This document shows, piece after piece, positions 1-12,300 of a stretch of DNA of 64,000 bases. The translations under genes were made by a program, and so were the position numbers. Source of the DNA: Haliclystus octoradiatus. Taxonomy: Eukaryota > Cnidaria > Staurozoa > Stauromedusae > Haliclystidae. Location of the stretch: assembly GCA_916610825.1 (NCBI GenBank), contig OU744449.1, positions 7,894,243 to 7,958,242 on the forward strand, in the 5' to 3' direction. Under the pieces are notes generated by a model, which saw only the letters and a list, made by a program, of their open reading frames with translations, did not search any database and had not been told where the DNA came from. Each line of letters starts with the position of its first letter. Positions within the stretch are counted from its first letter, which is position 1.

Positions 1-97
1 CAGTTCATGAACAGTTCAGGAAAATTGGAGCCAAATAACGTTCATGAACTGTTCATGAACTGTTCATGAACTCCTGAACTGTTTTTTGCAGGGGTAA
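1..97. mobile_element. GTTCATGAAC-type MITE, right part, cut by window start
   Basis: Repeated GTTCATGAACT units followed by the terminal CTCCTGAACTG ... GCAGGGGTAA. The end matches the inverted terminus of the complete copy at 6839-7007. Confidence 0.75.
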
Positions 98-301
98 CAG
101 CATTTTATTTGTATTAATTTGTTTGTTAACGTTCTAGGTTATACATCTTCTGCCATTTTAAATCTATGAAAACGGGTTGATTACTGATTACTTGTTCATT
201 TTTAATTTTTTTAATACCCCAACTAAATGGAATCATAACCAATTATTGTATTATTTTTGAAATTCACATTCATAAAAATATTTTCTGATGTTTATTGTTA
301 G

Positions 302-3300
302 ATATCCAACATTTCACTACTTTAAATATGGAAAAGATTCTTTCAAATACACTGGTGGAAGAAAGGTATGTTGTATGCCAGGGTTTCTTTAGCCAAGCAA
401 AATCCACTCTGCTACTCTGCAAATTTGATCCAGTATGTCGTTACTGCCAAGCGTACTAGTAATGTAATCGATCGAATCCGATACTATTGCTGCTGACGTG
501 ATCACATTGTCAATACACATATTTTGTTGCTACGAAAAAGCTAATCAGCAGCTAGCGAATTATCAAACTCAAGGTAATTAGAAGGTATGGTATTTCTTTG
601 CATTCTAATCATTTCTTTCATGATGGCAATAACACAGTTCAGTAAGTGATCTATTCATATTCTTCATGCACATATTTGAAAATAAGCCTTCTCGGGGACA
701 GCAACATGAAATTTAAATCATTTAGCAGTTGTGGAAGAGTCAAAAGCAAAATATAATGTTACCGATGCGTCTATAAAGGCTATTTAATCATTGAGTAACT
801 TACTGAACTGATATATATATTCAATTTGTTTTTTTATATTTTCAGGCCAGTGATTTTATTGCATTTATGAAATCTCCAACAGAAGGCCCTCTACCTCCTC
901 CACCAGATGCAGAATGGAAAGACACACCAAGCGATGTCAATCATCTCACTGATTCTACTTTTGATGAGTTTGTTTCTGAAAACCCATCTGTTCTTGTTAT
1001 GTTCTATGCACCATGTAAGATACCGAATGGAAAAAATCATCTTTGAAATTTTTACAGAATTCAAACCAAATAGTGTACATAAAAACCCCAGCAGTTCAGT
1101 AGAGGTTTAATTTGCGATCATCAGACGGTTTCTGAAACCATTTATTTATTTGGAACCTGATTAAGAATAATCAAGCTACGGCACAGGCTTTTGCCTCATT
1201 TTTGTTTCTGATTCTATATTATGATTTGTCTTCTGAAACATTGGGCACTCTCTCACATACATTTGTCTACTTAATATTATTCCTATAAAACTTATTATTC
1301 AAAACATCTGCCACTCAGTCAACCTAACAGACAAAACCTCTGAACCAATTGACAGTAAATTATAGAATCTTGAGTTTGCTTTTAATGAATTATGGTGATG
1401 GAGATGATGATCATAGATCAAAATTTAAAATTTTTTGACGTCATCAACCTCTTTGAAAATGGTACATGCGTGTTAGATGGTCTAATTGTCATGAACTGTT
1501 CATGAAAGGTTCATGGGAACCCTTGTGAAAAACAGTTCAGAAGTTCCTGAACAGTTCATGAACGTTAAATGGCCTCAAATTTTCAGGAACTTTTCATGAA
1601 CTGTCCGTGAAGATTCATGACAGTTCATGAAAAACTGGATGTTTAATGTTCATAAACTATTTATGAACTGTTTATAAGGTGTTCATAAACAGTTCATAAA
1701 CGTTAAATGGCCTTAAATTTTCATGAACTGTTCATGAACTGTCCGTCATGATTCATGACAATTCATGAAAAGTTAACATTCAAAGTTTATAAGCTATTTA
1801 TGAACTGTTTATAAGGTGTTCATGAACGGTTTGTAATTGTCTGTACAGTTAATGAACTGGTCCTTAGTAGTACATGAAGTTCATGAACTCAGTAACATTT
1901 TTGCTGGCAATATGACACTATCAAACAGGCCCAGTTAATCATTACTCCTGATGGTAATCTGCTTGCATTATATAGCGCCATATCTAAATGTATGTATGAA
2001 CTATTTATTCTCTTATAAGGGTGTGGCCATTGTAAGAAAATGAAGCCTGATTATCAAGATGCTGCTAAAGAGTTGCTTGACATGAAAGTAAGTCAAATGT
2101 TCGCTTTTTTGGATCCCCTGCGAAAAATAAATCATGAGTTTATGAACACTTCATGAACAGTTCATGAAAGTTAAATGGCCCCAATTTTCATGAACGCTTA
2201 ACGTTCATGAACGTTTCAAAAAATCTGGGACATTTAACATTCTTAAACAGTTCATGAACGGTTTCCACAGTGGAATTCCAAAGTAGTTTAAATTTAGATA
2301 AGTTGGATTAATTTACCTCTTCTGACTTTGTATTTTTGTTGTATGATTCTTGCATGAGCTCTCCATTTTTAAAACTAATTGCCTTCAAACTTGAGTTATT
2401 GCTACAGACTGCTACTGCTGACATACAGACAATTAATCCTATGTCTGGGCTATTAGATCAAATCAAGCTACTGCATATAATAATACAGCAGAAAAAATGA
2501 TGATTTTTTATCAAGATAATAAAGATTCAACTGTTAAGACATTTACTGGGTTCATAAACTATTCATGAACTATTCATGATTTATCCACACACTTCATTAA
2601 ACCCTTTATCTCGAATCCTTAGCATCACAATAAATTTGGCCTAGGTGCTTGGTTGGTGGGAGGTTGGCAGCAAAATACAATAGCTAGTTGAGCAATAGCA
2701 GACCTGACACCACCAACCAAGCTCCAGTCACACTGCTAAGTCAGTGGAATTCCTAGTTATACTTATCTTTATCAACCAACAAAGGGATGGGTAGGGAGGG
2801 GAAAGTAAACAATGAACAGCGTAAAATATCAGCAGCACATAAATCAACCGCTTCAACAAATACAATAGCAACAGCATAACAATTGTACTCATATACAAAC
2901 TTGACATCATTGTTTAGATGAAAGGCTTTTACATAACAGATCATAGGCATACATGCAGTCACAGATCAAACGAGCCATTCAATAAGCATAAACCCTCATC
3001 AACTTTCCTCAACCATTCAGCGGTGCGTTGAAGCAAAGAAAGAACAGTATCGCCCTGAGCCGCACCGATAATTAGCTTAATCTAGGGTCCTAGGAATAAG
3101 AAACTGACAGGGTCATGCTGTTACATGTCCCCAATCAACACTAAGGCAGATTGGTGTCTATAAGAAGACTTTGTGCCATTTAACAGGAGAGCTTGCAGCG
3201 GGATTCAAAGATAGTGTTTAACCTCAGTAAAATTTCATTTAACTACAATTAACTATTCATAATAGTTCAACAGTTTGTGAGAATTTGGCAATTTAACATT

Positions 3301-6300
3301 CATTGACTGTATTCACGTGGTTTGGATAAAACCTAAAGATAAGATTTTTACACATTTTCGATCAATCACAAAGGCAACACTCCTTACCGATCTATGGTAT
3401 TCGAATAATTGTGCTTCAAATAAAATCATGTATTTCATTTCAGTCTGGTGGTAGATTAGCTGCAGTTGATTGTACACAAGAGCGTGGATTAACAGAGAAA
3501 TATTCAATTAATGGTTACCCAACGTGTAAGAAATTGCCAATTGTTTACCTAATCAATTACTGTATTGTTGTAATGTCTTGTTATTGCTGCAGAACCTATT
3601 AACATGTTTATGTTTTCTCAAACATAATTACTTGCTTAATTTATGTTACCATACCTAGAGCCAAGTGGTCAAACATTAGTGTTTTATGAAATTAAAAGAT
3701 GTAGAAGCTTGATATTTGTTATTATCAGATAGAATTAAATTCCAGGCAAGAGCTTAATGGCTCAGGCTATTCGAATTACTCTCAACCTTGCAGCAGACAA
3801 AGGATACCCTATTGCCAGCCCCATTATTTTTATTCTTCCTCTCACCCTTCTACATTTATGCTGACCTGTGTTCGCCTTTCTTTTTTATGTTCTGAACGAT
3901 GTCAACAGTGAAATATTTCAAGTAAGTATCAACAACGTTTGGTTTACAGATTCATTTTCAAATATAATTACTATACTTAATGACATTACCAAAGTCTAAT
4001 CAGATGGCATCACTCTGTAATATGCTGTTCATGAACTTGTTGGACATTATTAACTGGTTATGGAATTTTCATGAACAGTTTTTACCAGTATTATTTCACA
4101 AAGTTTAAAATAATAGCTCAAATTGTTCATGAACTGTTCTGTAAGTTCGAAAAGTTATTACAGTAGTAACAAATCTCATGTACAATTCATAATCTCAATG
4201 AAATAGTTTTCAGATGGTACAAGGCTTCTGTTTCTAATAGCTAATTTCTAATATTTTTGTAGAAACGGTCAAGAAATGAAGGAATATGATCAAGAAAGAA
4301 CAAAAGATAGCATTGTCACATATATGTTGAAGTAAGTTTTTCTATTGTCACTTAATTACCTGGAATATGTAAATATGAAATCGTGATTTCTTTGGATTTG
4401 TGGCGTTCTTTTTGTAGCAAATATATTAGGCGGAGAAAGAGAGATGGCACATTCTTAAAATGTGACCATCTATGCTACAACTACTATTGTTACCATTTCT
4501 TTGAGGCCTTATTCATTCATACCTTGCTTGTATCACTCCTGCAGGAAGTTTTAGATGTAGTTTTTAAACTATTAAACTAATGCATGACTCTTGTTGTTGT
4601 GTATTGTTCTATGCAAAGTGCTTGTTCTATGCATTTATAATAATGTTACAACTTCACAACATAATAAAGAGACTTAATTTACAATATTTTGTTATCTTCT
4701 TGATAACACTTTCAGACTAGAAAGGGAATGTAATGTAAATTTACAAGAGAGAATACTTATACCTTAAAATCTATGGCAAGAAATACACAGGTAACAATTT
4801 CAAAGATTGTCAGTATAATAATTATACAAAATTAATTAACTTTTACTTAACCAAAAGAGGATATTTGGACTCCCCTGGACAACTTAAAATTCACATAGCA
4901 GTGTTCATAAAGATACCCTAAATATGTTTCTGCTTCTTATTTTAGTAAAATTTTATTGTGGAATGAATTCAAATAACAGTTTACAGACGTAGCTGGCTTT
5001 CGATACATATCTTTCCTGTTTTCGTCGTTCTTCTATGAATTCACAAAATCATGGTACATCAAACGAATCAGAGACGATATTCTTAAATGTTAATAATTAG
5101 CCTTTGACTGTGAATAATGGAAAGTAAATTGAATCTTTGAAACATTTTACAATTACGGTTTGATTAAACAAGAAACGGGAGAATATGTGGAATATTTTTT
5201 ATGAACTCCTTCATGTGAATTTCAGTTTCCCCGGAGAAACCTTCCTTGTGGCTCTCTGTTTGTAAATCTGTGTGGTTTCAAGCATTCTATTATATTGATT
5301 AGGGCTGATGGTGCATCATCGCAGAAGGTCGATCCAGAAGTTGAATGGAGTGAAGATGGCACGCAGATTGATTTTCCAACTGATAAAACATTTGACGAAT
5401 ACATCAAAACTAATCCATCAACTCTTGTTATGTTCTATGCACCATGTAAGTTGTATTATTGACAGTGTTATTACCCCTGCAAAAAAATTTGCAACTGTCC
5501 AGATGAAAAGTTCAGAAACTGTTCATGAACTTTCTGAATTGTTCATAAACTTCATGAACTGTTCATGATCTGTCTGAACTGTTCATGAAGAGCTCATTGA
5601 CAGTTCATAAACAGTTCAGAAAGTTTATGAACAGTTCAGGAACAGTTCATGAATACACTATAAACAATCTGTTTGTCTTTCTATCGTTTTTTGGAATAAT
5701 ACTATCGGCGTTACTGATGTGGATTGTACATTACTGTAGTATTAATTATTTCTTTGTATTGATAATGATGTTGTCTGCAGACCTTGATGATAAATTTATG
5801 CAACTCTTCTGTTACTTACAATTGCTAGTAATTATTTCCGTTTGTTTATTTGTATATTAGGGTGTGGCTATTGTAAACAGATCAAACCAGATTATGCTGA
5901 AGTTGCTACCATAGTCAATCAACACAAAATTGTATGTGATTTTAAAGTCTCTCATCATTCTGCTATGATCATTGGAAAGCATAAGAGGATGCACACAAAT
6001 CATGCCAATATCTTTTTAGAGAATTTTTTCTATCACTTACTTCTACTCACGATATATGGTTAAGGCGCTGGACCTCGGTCCGCATGGTCTTTGGTTCAGT
6101 CCCTGGCAGAAGCACTCTTGGTTCATTTCAGGAAGGGCATCTGGCCATCAAACTCACACTCCCTCCAAATATACTAACCAACTAGCCAATCACCTGGGCA
6201 GTGGAAACAAGCTAGTTACTAGCTTACCCGGTTTGTGATGAAATGATAAATCAAAAAAAAAAATAGTTACAATAATATCCATCGTCTATTTATAGTCTAA

Positions 6301-9300
6301 CTAAGCTATTAGCTACACAAGAGAAAACCATTGCTGTTTCTGACAAATTTATCGCGGAATCATTCACCTTTTCCATGTTTCCAAGACGACATGGATCATG
6401 ACTCAATCTATACTTGGGTTAATATTTTGTATCATCTTTTTTAGGTACCAGGTCGAATTGCTGCGATTGACGCAACACAATATACTACGTTGGCAAGTCG
6501 CTTTGAAGTTAAAGGATACCCAACACGTATGTGTCTGTTTGTGTATTTTGCTCATTTTATCTACAAGTTTCATTTCTTGCATTGAGTTCCTGGATGAGTG
6601 TTTCCAAGTTCGCTTAATCTTGGTATATATTTACAGCTCTGATGCAGCCTTCACCTCAGTCAGTGTTTGACAAAAGGCTTCGCCCTCAGCAATCTTCTCA
6701 AAATATTGTACTTTTTATGTATTTTTTTGTATTTTTTCTTTTGATTTTTTAATTGAGGTTTTGTAGTGCTTACAATATTTATTAACCTCCTTTGTATTTA
6801 ACCTCGTCTACATTCATATATAAGATAAGTGTTTGATCTTACCCCTGCGAAAAACAGTTCAGGAGTTCATGAACAGTTCATGAACAGTTCATGAACGTTA
6901 AATTGCTCCAATCTTCCTGAACTGTTCATGAACAGTTCATGAAAATGTGGGGCCATTTAACGTTCATGAACTGTTCATGAACTCCTGAACTGTTTTCGCA
7001 GAGGTAATAACACAGTTTATGTTTAGTTATCACAACTATCAGGTCTTGTTTATTGTCTCTTGTATTATTAACATTGAGTGTAACCCAAACCCAACAATTT
7101 CCAGGCCTATAAATCAGAAAATTATTAATTTTCTTCTGAATTTGCTCTAGCCTTCCAAATTCTAGGATCCCAGGATCCCCATTTTGTCGGACCCTGAGCC
7201 CGGTTGACATTTATAAGGGCACAATATAAGATAATTATTGTTTTAATTGTCATTTAACATTTTCCATTCTTTTTCATGTTGAATTTACCTCTGATCAGTC
7301 AAATATTTCAAGTAAGTTACAACTGAATATTTTATGTTACTGTTAATAATACCAATTATAATAATAATAATAATTATCTGGTCAAGTTGATCATAAACCG
7401 CTTTGACTTTGTTGTTGTGTTTAATTATAGGGATGGGAAAGAAGGCAAGAAATTTGATAACGAACGAAATAAATATGGAATATTAGAGTTCATGAAAGAG
7501 TAAGTGAAATATCTTTATTGACTTCTTTACTTTATCAATCAGAATAAAGGAAGGATGGGATGGTTCGAAATAATATAACTTATTAATATAACTTACATGT
7601 GTGTCTACATTACATTTTAATATTTATTTCATCGGCATTGTAGCACTCATATCTTAGTTAATAACATCAAACTTGAAACAGTTCAGGAGTTCATGAACAG
7701 TTCATGAATCTTCGCTCACAGTTTATAAACAATTCAAGAAAATTTGAGAGTATTTATTTAACGTTCATTAACTTTTCACAAACTGTTCATGAGCTTTTTG
7801 CATGGGAATCTACACATGTTTCTTTTTCCATGCTTCTCTAGAAGTTTTATTGATATAAAGGTATCATATCTTCAATTATAAATGGGTGGTTAATCTTTCT
7901 GATTGCCAGATGGAACCCAAGCCATATCACAGTCAAGTACTTTTTATGAATTGCTCGCAAACTGTTAAATTTTTTTAAAAAAAATCATTAACTGTCCATG
8001 ATATATTCATGAACTTTATAGAGCATTTCTCAGACGTGATGATCTCCTTACAAACATTTCTGGTTATTGCAGAGGATCCTGACTGATATACTGTATCTTA
8101 AAAAATATACTGTCTTAATTGTTGATCTGATTTATAACAGATTGTATTCTTCTTGATTTCTTTAGGGTTAATAGAGACGATATGGCTGATGCTTCGACCA
8201 GTTCTGATTCAAGTGATTGGAGCAGAGACACAGAATATGTACAGTTTTTAACTAAAGATAGTTTCAAACCATTTTCAGAAACTCAACAGGAAATGCTTGT
8301 CATGTTTTATTCACCTCGTAAGTGTGAATCAATTGATTACCTTTAATTGATTTATTCTTCTCAGTTTTCAGTTCATAAGTTTAGAAAATCTTGAAGATTA
8401 ACGTTCACAATGTTTTCATAAAAAGTTCATAAAAATACCTACCTTTTTTGAAATAAGTTCATGAACTTCACAAATAAACAATATTTGTGAGCAATTCTGC
8501 TGATGAGTTCATACACATTTCATTTAATCCTGGAGTTTGTGAACACAATATAGGCCCTTTCATGAAAAGCTTTTTCTTTTTTCTTATGGCACGCTTTCTA
8601 ACTAAATTGAAGTACCGGCAAAGTGTGGCAAACAATCCTTCAAGATGGCCTATATTAAAAGAAATGTTTTGAATATGATTTATTTGATTATGCAACAACG
8701 AAAGAGGATGAATTCTTGCTTCTTTTTATAACATCTTGATACATGAAAAGTTCATACAATTACACCTTTCGAGAAAGGTTCATGAACTCCACCATAAATC
8801 CGTGAGCTGCATTATTAAAGTGTTAACTGTTCATTACTAAACTCTCGAAACGTCTTGGTCTAGTTTGACAATGGTGAATATAATCAATATCGCAAGTGGG
8901 GTATTTCACCGTCGTGTTTTTCTTTCCACTTAGCTTTAAATCTTAGCTTTTAAGGTTAAATATAACTTATTCTGAAATATATCATGCGCTAGGAAAATCT
9001 TTATCAGTCTTTTTGTTTTTTATATTTTAGATTGTGGACATTGTGAAAGTCTTAAACCTAACTATTTAAAAGCAGCAGAAATTCTTAACACAGAAACGGT
9101 AAAGTTTGGCTTATGAATCTAAACATAAGTACAATTGTTATATTATGTAATGATTCTGTCTGGTTTCTCTGTGACCCAATGGGGTGTATCACAAGAAGCC
9201 CAGACAGAGTTATGAGATAACCATGTGCTTTGTAGCATTTTTAGTGTTGATTTGAGAGAGTTTTGTTTAAAAATATATCTGATCTTATGTTATTATATTA

Positions 9301-12300
9301 TATTTATGGATGTGTGATATTTTGAGGTCCACTATACTTAACAACTATATTAGCTTAATTTCCAGTATATTCCTATTCTTTAACACCCTGGCATGCTAAG
9401 ACATTTTAGGAATTTAAATTGAATCTTTTTGGCATTATCAAAGTACAGTAATAAAGCTCCTTGATAAGGTTAAGAGTTGAGTTGAGTATTAGCAAGTGTA
9501 ATAAATATATTTAGTCACCAATCAACAGGTCAAGAGGAAAATTAAGCAATCCGATTGGTCGAATATGTTTGGACTCCATTCAATTCTAAACTGTATTGAC
9601 CGCTCGACAATATTTGCGATTTGATGCATTAGTGATCACTTTATATGTTCCAAGATTGACAGTTCTTGATCTCAGGCCAAATGAATGTCGAGATAATGAC
9701 TTTGATGGACCTTGATCATTATTAACCGATATTTACGTCGCCTTCGATCAATAAGTATTACATATTATTGTTTCTCTAATTTTTGTTTGAGAAATTGAAA
9801 TGAATGATTCAGACTGATAAATTTTTAGTTTTTTTTTCCTCAGCCGCATGTTACTCTTGCTGCTGTTGATTGCCACAAGGAAGTCAGTCTTGCACAAGAT
9901 CATAACATTGATGGATATCCAACAAGTAAGATACTCAATTGCAGTATTTTGAATTGTTTACCTTCCAATAGAAATCCGTACTATCATACAAGGAGTTTTT
10001 ACTCGATTCTGTGCACCCTTGTCAACAATTCAAATTTTGAGGTGTGTTTCCCCATTCCCAAAAGTGGGTGTTCATGAACTGTTCATGAATATTGTGCAAT
10101 TTAGCGTTTTAGAGCTGTTTTCAAAAGGAAATACTGAAAATCATTCCTAAAATACGCCATCCCCTTGCAACAATCTCACTTTTCTGTCACTTATATTTAT
10201 ATGATCTATGAGAATTATGACGGAGAGTTTCTCATTTTATCAAATTTGAACGATGGATTCAACTTAAGCTTTGTAGATGTATGTGATCATATGTACCCAA
10301 TATAATAGGCCTTAGATAAACCGGCACTTGTACCTGAAGGGTGCCGTCAAGCATAATCATTATGAACATTTTGCAAATACAATCCTGTTAATGTAAATTA
10401 ATCTAGTTTAAATGTAGACTACTCATTGTATTAAATTTGTTCCATTGATAAAATTGTTTGAAATATATCCATATATCTAGAATATTTGTACTATATATTA
10501 ATTATAATAAGAATAAGAATATTATGCAAACCATTTAAGAGAGTGCTCGATACAGTTCAGTAGAGCAATGTATAAATGAAACAAAGATATATAATATAAT
10601 CCTTGATTTTACGTATAGATTGACGCTAATTTAAATAATAATTATTTCACTACTGGTATTTGCCTGTTGAGTTTAGTTGTAAAATGCATAATATGTATAT
10701 AAATATAATACAATATTTGTACTATATTAATTATAATAAGAATAATAATAATAATATGCAAACCATTTAAGAGAGTGCTCGATACAGTTCAGTAGAGCTA
10801 GGTATAAATGAAACAAAGATTAGTCAGTTATAAATATATAATATAATCCTTGATTTTACGTATAGATTGACGCTAATTTAAATAATAATTATTTCACTAC
10901 TGGTATTTGCCTGTAGAGTTTAGTTGTAAAATGCATAATATGTATATACATATAATACAATATTTGTACTATATTAATTATAATAAGAATAATAATAATA
11001 ATATGCAAACCATTTAAGAGAGTGCTCGATACAGTTAAGTAGAGCTATGTATAAATGAAACAAAGATATATAATATAATCCTTGATTTTACGTATAGATT
11101 GACGCTAATTTAAATAATAATTATTTCACTACTGGTATTTGCCTGTTGAGTTTAGTTGTAAAATGCATAATATGTATATAAATATAATACAATATTTGTA
11201 CTATATTAATTATAATAATAATAATAATATGCAAACCATTTAAGAGAGTGCTCGCTACAGTTCAGTAGAGCAATGTATAAATGAAACAAAGATTAGTCAA
11301 GTTTTACACTGTAAAACATGACTAATGTTTGTTTCATTTATCCATATATCTATAATGTTCATGGTCGTTTTATAACATGTGTCGATTCGATTTCTCCTAT
11401 TATGTTGGTTGTATCGTTTGTATTATATTTTTATATATTTTTTTTACTTTCAGTGGTGTATTTTAGGTAAGTGTGTGACAGTTGAAACTTTATTACTTCA
11501 CTATATTATTTTGTTGATAGCGTTGGCCGGGGTCATGTCTCTCTTGACAAGCCTTCTAGTATACGTGGAAAACGATCATACTATTATTATTATATCCGGA
11601 CATATATTATTATATGAAATGGCTGAAACCATAATTATCAGGCGTGTTGTTCATTGTATGTATATGAATAAACAATGCACTTGGACTATTATTAATTGCA
11701 AGTTATATTCCTTCATAATTGTAACACATCAACTTTCAAGATGCATGTTGCTTGAAATGGGCCGTCGTTATAGTGAGAGAAAAATTCGATAGGGAGTTGC
11801 TAGCATTCAGATGGGGACTGTTTACACATATTGAAGTAATTGTTAAATACAGTAGCAAAAATGCTATTTTCATTATTCTTTCAATTTGTATTTTAGTAAT
11901 GGTGTCCGTGTAATGGAATTCAAAGAAGGGCGCGAAGTTGATGATATTGTATCGTTTATGCAAAGGTTTGAATATATGAATTGATTGATGATACTTATTT
12001 TGTAGCTTTCGGTTTAACAATTGGGTTTAAGTTATTTGATTTGAGAAATTGCCCGTAAATCCTCAAAATACCATATTATTAATTTTCGATTAATTTCACC
12101 CGATGGTAACCTCCTATAACCAGAGCCATCTATTTATAAGAGTTAGTATTTCGTTCCATTGAAAACGAGGTTTTGCTTGGAACAAAAAGTGTTTCGAATT
12201 CATGATATTATTTTTGTTCAAATTTCGCGAGCCAGGGTTTGACGGAACGAAAATGGCGTGAATCAGGTGACTGGCATTTGTCTAATTGGAGCTAAGAACT

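Noticed and set aside
1488-1890. CRISPR-like spaced repeats of TTCATGAAC
   Set aside because: The units are palindromic and contiguous, have no regular unique spacers, and lie in introns of a eukaryotic gene; they belong to a MITE.
5308-6063. Several plus-strand short frames around the second PDI domain
   Set aside because: They read through PDI introns or are out of frame with the thioredoxin sequence.
11379-11792. 137-codon plus-strand open frame
   Set aside because: It spans intron, the PDI microexon and intron. No domain is seen, and the splice pattern of the PDI explains the conserved part.
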